Assembly (NCBI RefSeq): GCF_003813865.1
Contig: NZ_RMVG01000011.1
Span: 62,001 to 126,000, forward strand
Reading direction: 5' to 3'
Source: Candidatus Pantoea deserta
Lineage (GTDB): Bacteria; Pseudomonadota; Gammaproteobacteria; Enterobacterales; Enterobacteriaceae
Length of the DNA: 64,000 nucleotides
Every line of letters begins with the position of its first letter. Position 1 is the stretch's first letter. Below the pieces are notes generated by a model. It did not search any database and was not told the DNA's origin. It saw nothing but the letters and a program-made list of their open reading frames with translations. Both the position numbers and the translations under genes were made by a program. This document shows, in pieces, positions 10,952-20,499 of this stretch.

Positions 10952-12682
10952 ATGAAATCTGTAGAACTGCGGCGGCGCGCTATCAGCGTCGAGGATCAAC
11001 TCCCGGCGGATCTTCCGCCGCTGCTTAAACGTCTCTATCTGCAACGCGGCGTGCGCAGCGCGGCCGAGCTTGAGCGCGGCGCAAAACATCTGCTGCCCTT
11101 TACCACCCTCAGCGGGCTGGAGGACGCGGTTGAGCTGCTGCATCAGGCCCTGCTCGACGGGCGGCGCATTATGGTGGTGGGCGACTTTGACGCCGACGGC
11201 GCGACCAGTACCGCGCTCACGGTGCTGGCGCTGCGCAGTATGGGCGGCCACAACGTGCAGTATCTGGTGCCTAATCGCTTTGACGACGGCTATGGCCTGA
11301 GTCCTGAAGTGGTTGAGCAGGCGCGCGCGCGGGGCGCGCAGCTTATCCTGACGGTGGATAACGGCATCTCTTCGCACAGCGGCGTCGCCTGCGCGCATCA
11401 GCACGGTATTCCCGTGCTAATCACCGATCACCATCTGCCAGGCGAAACCCTGCCGGAGGCGGAGGCGATCGTTAACCCCAACCTGAACGACTGCGAGTTT
11501 CCGTCGCGCGCGCTGGCGGGCGTTGGCGTGGCCTTCTACCTGATGATGGCGCTGCGCGCCCATCTGCGTCAGCAGGGCTGGTTTGGCGCCACGCGCGCAG
11601 AGCCGAATCTGGCAGAGTTGCTGGACCTGGTTGCGCTCGGCACCGTTGCCGACGTGGTGCCGCTCGACGTTAACAATCGCATTCTGGTGTGGCAGGGGCT
11701 GAGCCGCATTCGCGCCGGAAAATGCCGTCCGGGCATTCGCGCCCTGCTGGAGATCGCTAATCGCGACGCCCGCCAGCTGGTGGCGAGCGATCTCGGTTTT
11801 GCGCTTGGCCCGCGCCTCAATGCGGCGGGACGGCTGGATGATATGTCGGTCGGCGTGGCGCTGCTACTCACCGACGACATTACCCAGGCGCGTATGCTGG
11901 CCAGCGAGCTGGATGCGCTGAATCAGACGCGTAAAGAGATCGAGCAGGGGATGCAGAGCGAGGCGCTGGCGCTGTGTCAGCAGCTGGAGCGCCAGCAGAC
12001 CGAGCTGCCGCTGGGGCTGGCCTTTTATCATCCCGAATGGCATCAGGGCGTGGTCGGCATTCTGGCTTCGCGCCTGAAAGAGCGTTTTTACCGTCCGGTG
12101 ATCGCTTTTGCGCCAGCGGGTGACGGCACGCTGAAAGGCTCTGGCCGCTCGATCCCCGGCCTGCATCTGCGCGATGCGCTGGAACGACTCGATACGCTCT
12201 ATCCGGGTCTGATGCTGAAGTTCGGCGGTCACGCTATGGCGGCGGGCCTGTCGCTGGAGGAATCGCGCTTTGACGAGTTTCGTCAGCGCTTCGCCGATCT
12301 GCTGGGCGAATGGCTAAGCGAAGAGACGCTGCAAAGCGTGGTCTGGTCAGACGGCGCGTTGCAGCCGGGCGAATTTAGTTTGCACACCGCCGAACTGCTG
12401 CGCGAAGCCGGTCCCTGGGGACAAGCCTTCCCGGAGCCAGCTTTCGACGGCAAATTTAAGCTGCTACAGCAGCGTCTGGTCGGAGAGCGCCATTTAAAGG
12501 TGATGCTGGAGCCGCTCGGCGGCGGCCCGCTGCTTGACGGCATCGCCTTTAACGTCGATACCACCCTGTGGCCTGACAGCAGCGTTCGTCAGGTCGAGCT
12601 GGCCTTTAAGCTGGATATTAACGAATATCGCGGCAATCGATCGGTTCAGCTGATTATCGATAAGATCTGGCCGCTGAATTAG
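10952..12682 (+). CDS. recJ: Single-stranded-DNA-specific 5'-3' exonuclease RecJ
   Basis: A DHH-superfamily nuclease acting in RecF recombination and mismatch repair. Motifs include [30 protein letters not shown] (DHH), and [15 protein letters not shown] motif IV ([15 protein letters not shown]); the DHHA1 part carries GSGRSIPG and [10 protein letters not shown]. The start ATG 10952 gives 576 residues (E. coli 577). In-frame TTG 10943 and GTG 10949 lie just upstream, so the exact start within 9 bp is uncertain. It follows the dsbC stop by 9 bp. Confidence 0.96.
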   Translation: MKSVELRRRAISVEDQLPADLPPLLKRLYLQRGVRSAAELERGAKHLLPFTTLSGLEDAVELLHQALLDGRRIMVVGDFDADGATSTALTVLALRSMGGHNVQYLVPNRFDDGYGLSPEVVEQARARGAQLILTVDNGISSHSGVACAHQHGIPVLITDHHLPGETLPEAEAIVNPNLNDCEFPSRALAGVGVAFYLMMALRAHLRQQGWFGATRAEPNLAELLDLVALGTVADVVPLDVNNRILVWQGLSRIRAGKCRPGIRALLEIANRDARQLVASDLGFALGPRLNAAGRLDDMSVGVALLLTDDITQARMLASELDALNQTRKEIEQGMQSEALALCQQLERQQTELPLGLAFYHPEWHQGVVGILASRLKERFYRPVIAFAPAGDGTLKGSGRSIPGLHLRDALERLDTLYPGLMLKFGGHAMAAGLSLEESRFDEFRQRFADLLGEWLSEETLQSVVWSDGALQPGEFSLHTAELLREAGPWGQAFPEPAFDGKFKLLQQRLVGERHLKVMLEPLGGGPLLDGIAFNVDTTLWPDSSVRQVELAFKLDINEYRGNRSVQLIIDKIWPLN

Positions 12683-12697
12683 CGCCCGCTTCAGTGG

Positions 12698-12716
12698 GAG
12701 AGCCGCGGCAGCTCTC
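12698..12716 (+). terminator. Hairpin downstream of recJ
   Basis: GAGAGC (12698-12703) and GCTCTC (12711-12716) pair around a 7-nt loop. There is no T tract, so termination efficiency is doubtful; the 172-bp recJ-prfB spacer otherwise holds only the presumed prfB promoter. Confidence 0.3.
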
Positions 12717-12854
12717 TCGCTGACAGCCTGGTCATCTCCTCTGCCAGCGCCCCGGCCAGCCTGTGGCGCGCGACTGAAATCCTACAATCTCACGGCTATT
12801 TCGGTTAGACTGCTGGGTTTCCATCCCGACATTCAGCGAAAAGAACCGAAAGCC

Positions 12855-13953
12855 ATGTTTGAAATCAATCCGGTTAAAAATCGTATTCAGGACCTCACCG
12901 AACGCAGCGACGTTCTTAGGGGGTATCTTTGACTACGATGCCAAGAAAGAACGCCTCGAAGAAGTAAACGCCGAGCTGGAGCAGCCTGACGTCTGGAACG
13001 AGCCAGAACGCGCTCAGGCGCTGGGTAAAGAACGCTCGTCACTGGAAGCCATTGTCGACACGCTCGACCAGATGAAGCAGGGCCTTGACGATGTCGAAGG
13101 ACTGCTGGAGCTGGCGGTGGAAGCCGATGATGAAGAGACCTTCAACGAAGCCGTTACTGAACTCGACGTGCTGGAAACCCGGCTGGGCGAGCTGGAGTTT
13201 CGTCGTATGTTCTCTGGCGAATATGACAGCGCCGACTGCTACATCGATTTGCAGGCCGGTTCCGGCGGCACCGAAGCGCAGGACTGGGCCAGCATGCTGC
13301 TGCGTATGTATTTGCGCTGGGCTGAAGCCAAAGGCTTCAAGACCGAAATCATTGAAGAATCAGAAGGCGAAGTGGCCGGTCTGAAATCCGCCACCGTGCG
13401 CATCTCCGGCGACTACGCGTTTGGCTGGCTGCGTACCGAAACCGGCGTGCATCGCCTGGTGCGCAAGAGTCCGTTTGACTCCGGCGGCCGTCGCCACACC
13501 TCGTTCAGTTCGGCGTTTGTTTATCCGGAAGTGGATGACGACATCGACATCGACATCAACCCGGCGGATCTGCGCATTGACGTTTATCGCGCGTCGGGCG
13601 CGGGCGGTCAGCACGTTAACCGTACTGAATCAGCCGTGCGTATTACCCATATTCCGACCGGTACCGTTACCCAGTGTCAGAACGACCGCTCACAGCATAA
13701 AAACAAAGATCAGGCGATGAAGCAGATGAAGGCGAAGCTGTACGAGCTTGAGATGCAAAAGAAAAATGCTGAGAAGCAGGCGCTGGAAGACAACAAATCC
13801 GACATCGGCTGGGGTAGTCAGATTCGTTCCTATGTGCTGGACGATTCCCGCATTAAGGATTTGCGTACCGGGGTTGAAACCCGCAACACTCAGGCGGTGC
13901 TGGATGGCGATCTCGACCGTTTTATTGAAGCAAGTTTAAAAGCAGGGTTATAA
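12855..13953 (+). CDS. prfB: Peptide chain release factor 2, with programmed +1 frameshift
   Basis: RF2 recognises UGA and UAA stop codons. Translation starts at ATG 12855 ([10 protein letters not shown]), reads 25 codons, meets in-frame TGA at 12930-12932 and shifts +1 to continue from GAC 12931 to the stop at 13951-13953. The joined product is 365 residues, identical in length to E. coli RF2. The GGQ catalytic motif ([15 protein letters not shown]) and the SPF stop-recognition tripeptide ([12 protein letters not shown]) are visible. A gene call that ignores the shift would begin wrongly at 12859. It is co-directional with lysS, 9 bp downstream, as in E. coli. Confidence 0.98.
12918..12933 (+). 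promoter_or_regulatory. prfB programmed frameshift signal
   Basis: An internal Shine-Dalgarno-like AGGGGG (12918-12923) lies 3 nt before the slippery CTT TGA C (12927-12933). This is the classic autoregulatory +1 site: low RF2 slows termination at TGA and favours the shift. Confidence 0.97.
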
Positions 13954-13962
13954 GGAACCGAC

Positions 13963-15483
13963 ATGTCTGAACAACAACCGCAGAGCGCTGATGCCGCCCT
14001 TGAGTTAAATAACGAACTAAAAACGCGTCGCGAAAAACTCAGCGCGCTGCGTGAGAACGGCGTGCCGTTTCCTAACGATTTCCGCCGCGACGCCACCTCA
14101 GACGCACTGCACGCGCAGTATGACGAGAAGAGCAACGAAGAGCTGGAAGACTTAGGCGTCGAGGTCAGCGTCGCCGGGCGTATGATGACCCGCCGCATTA
14201 TGGGCAAGGCGTCCTTCGTGACCTTGCAGGACGTAGGCGGCCGCATTCAGCTTTATGTGGCGCGCGACGATCTGGCGGAAGGGATCTACAACGAGCAGTT
14301 CAAGAAGTGGGATCTGGGCGATATTCTTGGCGCGCGCGGCAAGCTGTTCAAAACCAAAACCGGCGAACTGTCGATTCACTGTCATGAACTGCGTCTGCTG
14401 ACCAAAGCGCTGCGTCCGCTGCCGGATAAGTTTCACGGTCTGGCCGATCAGGAAACCCGCTACCGCCAGCGTTACCTTGACCTGATCGCCAACGACGAAT
14501 CGCGCCACACTTTTAAAGTGCGCTCAAAAATCATGGCTGGCATTCGTCAGTTCATGGTGGGCCGCGACTTTATGGAAGTGGAAACCCCGATGATGCAGGT
14601 GATTCCGGGCGGCGCATCGGCGCGTCCCTTTATCACCCATCATAACGCGCTGGATATCGACATGTATCTGCGCATCGCGCCGGAGCTTTACCTGAAGCGT
14701 CTGGTGGTTGGCGGCTTCGATCGCGTATTCGAAATCAACCGTAACTTCCGCAACGAAGGCATTTCGCCGCGCCATAACCCTGAGTTCACTATGATGGAAC
14801 TCTATATGGCCTATGCGGATTACAAAGATCTGATCGAGCTGACCGAAAGCCTGTTCCGCACTCTGGCGCAGGATGTGCTCGGCACCACTAAAGTGCCTTA
14901 CGGCGACCAGGAGTTTGATTTCGGTAAGCCGTTTGAGCAGCTGACCATGCGCGAAGCGATCAAAAAGTACCGCCCGGAGACCGATCTGGCGGATCTGGAT
15001 GATTTTGATAAAGCCGTGGCGATTGCGCAGTCGATCGGCATTAAGGTTGAGAAGAGCTGGGGCCTGGGCCGCGTCGTCACCGAGATCTTTGAAGAGACGG
15101 CGGAAGCGCATCTGATTCAGCCGACCTTTATCACCGAATACCCGGCAGAAGTGTCGCCGCTGGCGCGCCGCAACGATGAGAACCCGGAAATTACCGACCG
15201 CTTTGAGTTCTTTATCGGCGGCCGAGAAATCGGCAACGGCTTCTCCGAGCTGAACGATGCGGAAGATCAGGCAGAGCGTTTCCAGCAGCAGGTTAATGCG
15301 AAAGACGCAGGCGACGACGAAGCGATGTTCTATGACGAAGACTACGTTACCGCGCTGGAGCACGGCCTGCCGCCAACGGCCGGTCTGGGCATCGGCATCG
15401 ACCGTATGGTTATGCTGTTCACCAACAGCCATACTATCCGCGACGTGATCCTGTTCCCGGCGCTGCGCCCCACCGCGAAGTAA
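13963..15483 (+). CDS. lysS: Lysyl-tRNA synthetase (class II)
   Basis: A 506-residue class IIb synthetase (E. coli LysS 505). It has an N-terminal OB-fold anticodon-binding domain ([18 protein letters not shown], residues about 65-85), motif 1 region [10 protein letters not shown], motif 2 [20 protein letters not shown] and motif 3 [13 protein letters not shown] near the end. It charges tRNA-Lys in the cytoplasm. The start has AAGGAA upstream, and a strong terminator follows 3 bp after the stop. The prfB-lysS pairing is conserved. Confidence 0.98.
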   Translation: MSEQQPQSADAALELNNELKTRREKLSALRENGVPFPNDFRRDATSDALHAQYDEKSNEELEDLGVEVSVAGRMMTRRIMGKASFVTLQDVGGRIQLYVARDDLAEGIYNEQFKKWDLGDILGARGKLFKTKTGELSIHCHELRLLTKALRPLPDKFHGLADQETRYRQRYLDLIANDESRHTFKVRSKIMAGIRQFMVGRDFMEVETPMMQVIPGGASARPFITHHNALDIDMYLRIAPELYLKRLVVGGFDRVFEINRNFRNEGISPRHNPEFTMMELYMAYADYKDLIELTESLFRTLAQDVLGTTKVPYGDQEFDFGKPFEQLTMREAIKKYRPETDLADLDDFDKAVAIAQSIGIKVEKSWGLGRVVTEIFEETAEAHLIQPTFITEYPAEVSPLARRNDENPEITDRFEFFIGGREIGNGFSELNDAEDQAERFQQQVNAKDAGDDEAMFYDEDYVTALEHGLPPTAGLGIGIDRMVMLFTNSHTIRDVILFPALRPTAK

Positions 15484-15486
15484 ACC

Positions 15487-15513
15487 AAAAAGGCCGGATT
15501 CTCCGGCCTTTTT
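15487..15513 (+). terminator. Strong rho-independent terminator after lysS
   Basis: AAAAAGGCCGG (15487-15497) and CCGGCCTTTTT (15503-15513) form an 11-bp perfect stem around ATTCT, with a T-rich continuation. It is symmetric, so it could work in both directions. Confidence 0.9.
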
Positions 15514-15623
15514 CTTTAGCGCTGAGCGAAGAGGGCGGGAAGGGGGCGATCGCAGACTCACTCAGGACATTCCCGTCGCGGGACCCTTTGCTCTTCGGAC
15601 GCAACCCGGCGCGCCCAGGGCTG

Positions 15624-16250
15624 TCAGGACTTCACCACGCCGTTTAACCACGCCTCAAAGCGCGCGTAGGGCACATAAAGCGCGACGTCGCGATACAGGG
15701 TTTTCCCGCTCTGATTATCATTAATACGGCTGCTGTAGCCGACAATGACACCTGCAAGGGTATCATCCGAGGCGTTATAGACCGCGCCGCCCGACATGCC
15801 TTTCACCACGCCCGCATTCGCCGCAACCACCACGCATTCCGCCTTGTTCCAGCTATTCGCCAGCGACGTATTAATCAGGTTCTCGCCGCTGGAGCTGACC
15901 GGCATGGCGCTGATAAAGCTATAGCCGTACAAATTCACCTTGTCGCCGATACGGCTGTTGCGAAAACGCGGCGGCAGATTCGCCTCTGCATTTTTATGGT
16001 AGACCACAGCGATATCGCACTCGGGATGCCAGGCCTTAACGCGATACAGCGAAAATTTAGCGACGTGCGCGGCGGTGAGGCTGTACTCGGCCGTCAGCGG
16101 AATGGTGGTGCCCATGGTGCCCAGACCCAGCGCGGTAGGAATGCCGGTATAGGTCATATCAACGCGCTTCTGCGCTTCGCTGCTGTACTCATAGTGGCCG
16201 ACGGAGCAGCCGCTGAGGCAGAGCGCCATTAAAACCATTAGCCGTTGCAT
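15624..16250 (-). CDS. Trypsin-like (chymotrypsin-fold) serine protease lipoprotein
   Basis: A 208-residue protein with a lipoprotein signal peptide: hydrophobic residues 3-11 and lipobox LSGC with Cys15 as acylation site. A complete serine-protease triad pattern can be read: His62 in SLTAAHV, Asp79 in CDIAVVY, Ser153 in GMSGGAV. This is the layout of the V8/trypsin-like peptidase family, but the domain is short and there is no PDZ domain, so it is not DegP/DegQ. The +2 residue is Ser, which would favour outer-membrane sorting. The substrate is unknown. It stands alone between lysS and an MFS gene. Confidence 0.75.
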   Translation of the reverse strand: MQRLMVLMALCLSGCSVGHYEYSSEAQKRVDMTYTGIPTALGLGTMGTTIPLTAEYSLTAAHVAKFSLYRVKAWHPECDIAVVYHKNAEANLPPRFRNSRIGDKVNLYGYSFISAMPVSSSGENLINTSLANSWNKAECVVVAANAGVVKGMSGGAVYNASDDTLAGVIVGYSSRINDNQSGKTLYRDVALYVPYARFEAWLNGVVKS

Positions 16251-16603
16251 TATCTCTCCCCGCTTAAGAATGGCTTCACGCTGTCAGGCAATCCCTTTGG
16301 GGTATCGGCAACGCGGAATATTCCTTTATTCGGTTGAATCCGGACAAAAAGCCTCTCTTTTCATAGCGCGACCGGCGGATGACATCAAGCGTCGCGTAGA
16401 GCAGGAATACATTAATAAGATTTTATCAGGCGTCTGACGCGCCATTATTGCGTTTGCGGCAAAAGATCCTTTCCGCACGCAGGGTATATGCAAACAGAGG
16501 GCTATGATTTAATACTTGCTGTGACGAAGTTCAAATATTTATAACCGTCCACGCCCGGCGTCCGCTGCGGCGTTCACCTGCTTATTTATTGGGAGACTGT
16601 GTT
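16251..16603 (+). promoter_or_regulatory. 353-bp intergenic region with probable MFS promoter
   Basis: This spacer separates the divergent protease lipoprotein and MFS genes. A sigma70-like promoter facing the MFS gene is visible: TTGCTG (16516-16521), a 17-bp spacer and TTATAA (16539-16544). A Shine-Dalgarno GGGAGA (16591-16596) precedes ATG 16604. No RNA gene or repeat was recognised. Confidence 0.45.
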
Positions 16604-17767
16604 ATGCCTGTTGCTTTACTGGCGCTGGCGCTGAGTGCGTTTGCGATTGGAACTACCGAGTTCGTCATTATGGGGCTATTGCCTGAGGTGGCGGGCGATT
16701 TACAGGTGTCGATTCCGTCGGCAGGCTGGCTAATCAGCGGCTATGCGCTTGGCGTGGCAATAGGCGCACCTATTATGGCGCTGCTCACCGCCAGTCTGCC
16801 GCGTAAAAAGACCCTTATCCTGCTGATGGTCATCTTTATCATCGGCAACGTGCTGTGCGCGCTGGCCTACACCTACAACCTGCTGATGATGGCGCGCGTG
16901 GTAACCGCACTCTGTCATGGCGCCTTCTTCGGCATCGGCGCGGTCGTGGCGGCGAGCCTGGTGGCCCCGGACCGTCAGGCCTCGGCGGTGGCGCTGATGT
17001 TTACCGGACTGACGCTGGCGAACGTGCTGGGCGTGCCGCTCGGCACCTGGTTTGGCCAACTGTTCGGCTGGCGAGCCACCTTCTGGGGCGTGGCGATTAT
17101 CGGCGTGCTGGCCTTTATCGCGCTGATCGTCAGCCTGCCCACCAATAAAGAAGAGAAGCCCGTGCATCTGGCGAGCGAAATCAGCGCGCTGGCAAACGGC
17201 AAACTCTGGCTGTCGCTGCTGATGACGGTGTTCTTCGCTGCGGCGATGTTTGCGCTGTTCAGCTATATCGCCCCGCTGCTGTTGCAGGTAACCGGCATCA
17301 GCGCGCGCGGCGTCAGCTGGACGCTGTTCCTGATTGGAGCAGGCCTGACCGTCGGCAATATCCTCGGCGGCAAGCTGGCGGACTGGAAAGTCTCCTTTAG
17401 CCTGATCCTGAGCTTTTCGCTGATCGCCCTCTTTTCGCTGCTGTTTAGCTGGACCAGCCACGCGCTGTGGCTGGCAGAGATCACCCTGTTCCTGTGGGCG
17501 ATGGCGACCTTCGCCACCGTGCCTGGCTTGCAGATCAACGTGGTGCGTCACGGCAAAGAGGCGCCGAACCTGGTTTCCACCCTGAATATTTCCGCGTTTA
17601 ACGTCGGCAATGCGCTGGGCGCGTGGGTCGGCGGCGCGGTTATCAGTCAGGGCTATGGCCTGACCGCCGTGCCGGTTGCCGCCGCCGCGCTGGCCGCGAC
17701 AGGCCTGGCGATCTGCCTGATTACTTTCCGTCAGTCGGGCGGCACCACCGCCACCGCGCGCGCCTAA
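16604..17767 (+). CDS. MFS transporter, DHA1 family (AraJ/YdhP-like)
   Basis: A 387-residue 12-helix major facilitator. The N-terminal ALSAFAIGTTEFVIMGLLPE is typical of the AraJ/YdhP/PbuE drug:H+ antiporter-1 subgroup, and HGAFFGIGAVVAASLV and LTLANVLGVPLGTWFGQ match it further. The start ATG 16604 has GGGAGA at good spacing; an upstream in-frame start at 16589 would only add a leader of five residues. The substrate cannot be told from sequence; relatives export sugars, purines or drugs. It converges with lysR, the stop codons overlapping by 3 nt. Confidence 0.88.
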   Translation: MPVALLALALSAFAIGTTEFVIMGLLPEVAGDLQVSIPSAGWLISGYALGVAIGAPIMALLTASLPRKKTLILLMVIFIIGNVLCALAYTYNLLMMARVVTALCHGAFFGIGAVVAASLVAPDRQASAVALMFTGLTLANVLGVPLGTWFGQLFGWRATFWGVAIIGVLAFIALIVSLPTNKEEKPVHLASEISALANGKLWLSLLMTVFFAAAMFALFSYIAPLLLQVTGISARGVSWTLFLIGAGLTVGNILGGKLADWKVSFSLILSFSLIALFSLLFSWTSHALWLAEITLFLWAMATFATVPGLQINVVRHGKEAPNLVSTLNISAFNVGNALGAWVGGAVISQGYGLTAVPVAAAALAATGLAICLITFRQSGGTTATARA

Positions 17768-18684
17768 GCCAGCCGCTCGGCGATGCGCTGAGGGAAATCG
17801 ACCACCTGGGATTGCAGGTGGTCGATAAACGCCGCCGCCAGCGCCGAGTCCGGCCGATGCAGCGGCCGCACCAGGCTAACGGTAAACGGCACCGCGACGC
17901 TGAATTTACGCATCACCACGCCGCTGTCGGCATAATCAAGCGCCGTCAGCGGATTCACCACTGAAATGCCGACGCCCGCGCGCACCATGGCGCACACCGA
18001 CGCCGCGCTGTGCGTCTCCATCACCAGCCTGCGCTCCACGCCATTCTCATGAAACAGCGCATCCAGCAGCTGACGATAGCTGTCGGCGCGCGACAGGCTA
18101 ACGTAATTCTCTCCGGCAAAATCCTGCGGCGTCAGCACCGCGCGCTGGCACAGCGGATGCTGCTGCGGCAGCACGCAGACCTCATCGCAGGTCAGTAGCG
18201 CCAGCCGCTCGGTTCCGGCAGGGGCGTGCTGCGTTTCGGTCAGACCAAGATCGTAGCGCTGTGCCGACAGCCACTCCTCCAGCAGCGGAGACTCCTGCGG
18301 GATCATATTCAGGCTAACGTCGGGGTAGCGCTGTAAAAAAGGCTGCACCAGCTGGGGCAGCAGCGACTGCGAGAACACCGGCAGACAGGCGATGGACAGT
18401 TCGCCCTGGCGGAACTGACGCAGCCCTTCAGCCGCTTCGACGATGCGATCCAGCCCGTACCACGAACGCTGCACCTCTTCAAACAGACGCAGACCCTGCA
18501 CGGTTGGCTGAAGCCGGCCGCGCACCCGCGCGAACAGCCGCAAACCCAGCTGCTTCTCCAGCCGCGCCAGCTCGCGGCTGACGGTAGGCTGCGACGTATT
18601 CAGCAGCGTAGCCGCCTGCGTCAGATTGCCGCTGGTCATCACCGCGTGAAAAATCTCTATATGTCGCCAGTTAATCTTTGCCAT
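17764..18684 (-). CDS. lysR: LysR, transcriptional activator of lysA
   Basis: The name-giving LysR-type regulator, 306 residues (E. coli 311). The N-terminal winged HTH (HIEIFHAVMTSGNLTQAA ... TSQPTVSRELARLEKQ) is followed by the co-inducer domain with LSIACLPVFSQSLLPQL and ETHSAASVCAMVRAGVGIS, closely matching E. coli LysR. The start at 18684 (M-A-K-I-N-W-R-H) was chosen from the family; an 18-residue longer frame to 18738 would overlap the promoter region. It is divergent from lysA across 97 bp, the arrangement in which LysR with diaminopimelate activates lysA and represses itself. Confidence 0.96.
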   Translation of the reverse strand: MAKINWRHIEIFHAVMTSGNLTQAATLLNTSQPTVSRELARLEKQLGLRLFARVRGRLQPTVQGLRLFEEVQRSWYGLDRIVEAAEGLRQFRQGELSIACLPVFSQSLLPQLVQPFLQRYPDVSLNMIPQESPLLEEWLSAQRYDLGLTETQHAPAGTERLALLTCDEVCVLPQQHPLCQRAVLTPQDFAGENYVSLSRADSYRQLLDALFHENGVERRLVMETHSAASVCAMVRAGVGISVVNPLTALDYADSGVVMRKFSVAVPFTVSLVRPLHRPDSALAAAFIDHLQSQVVDFPQRIAERLA

Positions 18685-18700
18685 CTGTTGCCATATCCAT

Positions 18701-18721
18701 TTTGCATAGCAGCTATTAAAA
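18701..18721. promoter_or_regulatory. Candidate LysR box in the lysR-lysA divergent promoter
   Basis: An imperfect 21-bp palindrome centred on ATAG-CAG-CTAT (18706-18716) fits the T-N11-A LysR-type pattern (T18703 to A18715). It lies between the two divergent starts, where LysR is known to bind in E. coli. Confidence 0.45.
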
Positions 18722-18781
18722 CAGATATTTTTAAGCATGGCACGGTTCTGGCTTAATAGGCGTAACGACAGGAGAATCCCG

Positions 18782-20038
18782 ATGCCACGCCCTTTAACCG
18801 ACTCTACTACCGCGCTTAACGCCGATAACCTGCTGCCGCTGGCGCAACAGTACCAGGGCCCGTTCTGGGCCTATGACGCGCAGATTATTCAGCAGCGCAT
18901 CGCACAACTGCGCGCTTTCGACGTGGTGCGCTTCGCGCAGAAAGCCTGCTCAAACATTCATATTCTGCGCCTGATGCGCGCGGCCGGCGTCAGGGTCGAT
19001 TCGGTATCGCTGGGCGAAATCGAACGCGCGCTGGCGGCGGGCTATCAGGCAGGCGGCGACGAGATTGTCTTTACCGCCGACGTCTTTGACCGTCCGACGC
19101 TGGCGCGTATTGCTGAGCTAAAGGTGCCGGTTAACGCGGGATCGGTGGACATGCTGCATCAGCTGGGCGAGGTCTCGCCGGGCCATGCGGTATGGCTGCG
19201 CATCAATCCCGGCTTTGGCCACGGCCACAGCCAGAAAACCAACACCGGCGGCGAGAACAGCAAGCACGGCATCTGGCACAGCGAACTGCCGCTGGCGCTG
19301 GCGGCGATCAGGCAATATGGCCTGCGCCTGGTGGGCCTGCATATGCATATCGGCTCCGGCGTCGACTATGGTCACCTGCAACAGGTGTGTGACGCGATGG
19401 TGGAGCAGGTCATGGCGCTCGGCCAGGATCTTGAGGCGATATCCGCCGGCGGCGGTCTCTCTATTCCCTATCGCTCTGGCGAAGAGGCGATCGATACCGC
19501 GCACTATTTTGGCCTGTGGGACGCCGCGCGCCAGCGTATTGCCGCCCATCTTGGTCATCCGGTCAAACTGGAGATCGAACCGGGCCGTTTTCTGGTGGCC
19601 GAATCGGGGGTGCTGGTTTCGCAGGTGCGCGCGGTAAAAGCGATGGGCAGCCGTCATTTTGTGCTGGTGGATGCGGGCTTTAGCGATCTGATGCGCCCGT
19701 CGATGTACGGCAGCTATCACCATATTTCGCTGCTGCCGGGGGATGGTCGGGTCGTTGATCCACAGGCGCAGGTGGACAGCGTGGTCGCCGGGCCGCTGTG
19801 CGAGTCGGGCGACGTCTTTACTCAGCTGGAAGGCGGTAAGGTTGAAACGCGCGCGCTGCCTGCGGCGCAGGTTGGCGACTACCTGGTGTTTCACGATACC
19901 GGCGCCTATGGCGCATCGATGTCGTCGAACTACAACAGCCGCCCGCTGATCCCGGAAGTGCTGTTCGAACAGGGTAAACCGCGTGAAATTCGCCGTGCGC
20001 AGACCATTCAGGAGCTGCTGGCGCTAGAGCTGGGCTGA
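18782..20038 (+). CDS. lysA: Diaminopimelate decarboxylase
   Basis: Last step of lysine biosynthesis: meso-diaminopimelate to L-lysine plus CO2, PLP dependent. The 418-residue protein has an alanine-racemase-like barrel with the PLP lysine in RFAQKACSNIHI, HIGSGVDY, the glycine-rich phosphate loop SAGGGLSIPY, EPGRFLV, and the active-site segment PLCESGDVF. The start ATG 18782 has GGAGA upstream and matches the family length (about 420). It is activated by LysR from the adjacent divergent gene. A GNAT gene follows after 8 bp. Confidence 0.97.
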   Translation: MPRPLTDSTTALNADNLLPLAQQYQGPFWAYDAQIIQQRIAQLRAFDVVRFAQKACSNIHILRLMRAAGVRVDSVSLGEIERALAAGYQAGGDEIVFTADVFDRPTLARIAELKVPVNAGSVDMLHQLGEVSPGHAVWLRINPGFGHGHSQKTNTGGENSKHGIWHSELPLALAAIRQYGLRLVGLHMHIGSGVDYGHLQQVCDAMVEQVMALGQDLEAISAGGGLSIPYRSGEEAIDTAHYFGLWDAARQRIAAHLGHPVKLEIEPGRFLVAESGVLVSQVRAVKAMGSRHFVLVDAGFSDLMRPSMYGSYHHISLLPGDGRVVDPQAQVDSVVAGPLCESGDVFTQLEGGKVETRALPAAQVGDYLVFHDTGAYGASMSSNYNSRPLIPEVLFEQGKPREIRRAQTIQELLALELG

Positions 20039-20046
20039 TACACGCG

Positions 20047-20499
20047 ATGAAAATCCTTGATTTGCGCGCTGCGCCGCAATACGCCGAACAGATCATCGAC
20101 TGGCTGTGGCGCGCCTTTGATGCGGACAACAGCCGCGATTTTATGGCCAGCGTAGTGAACAGTTCGCTGCAAGAGGCGGAGTTTCCCGTCACCTTTGTGG
20201 CGATCGACCACGAGGGCAGGGCGGCAGGCACGGTGGGCTTCTGGCGCTGCGATCTGATCAGCCGGCAGGATCTCTTTCCCTGGCTCGCCGCGCTCTACGT
20301 GGATGAAAGCGCCAGAGGCAGCGGGTTGAGCGCGGCGCTACAGCAGCACGTTATCGCCTGTGCGCAACAGCGCGGCTATCGCCACCTCTGGCTGTGGTCA
20401 ACCTTCAGCGGCTATTACGAACGCGCGGGCTGGATGCCGGCGGGCGAGGCGCTGGAGTATCCGGATAAAAAGGTCCGGCTTTACCGCCGCGAGATTTAG
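20047..20499 (+). CDS. GNAT-family N-acetyltransferase
   Basis: A 150-residue single-domain GNAT protein. The acetyl-CoA binding motif A appears as ALYVDESARGSGLSAALQQ (residues about 80-98) with the R/Q-x-x-G-x-G/A pattern, and motif B as GYRHLWLWSTFSGYYERAGW. The acceptor substrate is unknown. It begins 8 bp after the lysA stop, so it is probably cotranscribed with lysA; this gene is not at this place in E. coli. Its stop codon overlaps that of the convergent galR. Confidence 0.85.
   Translation: MKILDLRAAPQYAEQIIDWLWRAFDADNSRDFMASVVNSSLQEAEFPVTFVAIDHEGRAAGTVGFWRCDLISRQDLFPWLAALYVDESARGSGLSAALQQHVIACAQQRGYRHLWLWSTFSGYYERAGWMPAGEALEYPDKKVRLYRREI

Noticed and set aside
12859..12930. Alternative prfB start in the downstream frame
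   Set aside because: The ATG at 12859 is out of frame with the conserved N-terminus M-F-E-I-N-P; the real start is 12855 with a +1 shift.
18685..18781. Lysine riboswitch ahead of lysA
   Set aside because: Only 97 bp separate lysR and lysA, too short for the L-box, and the LysR pair explains control.
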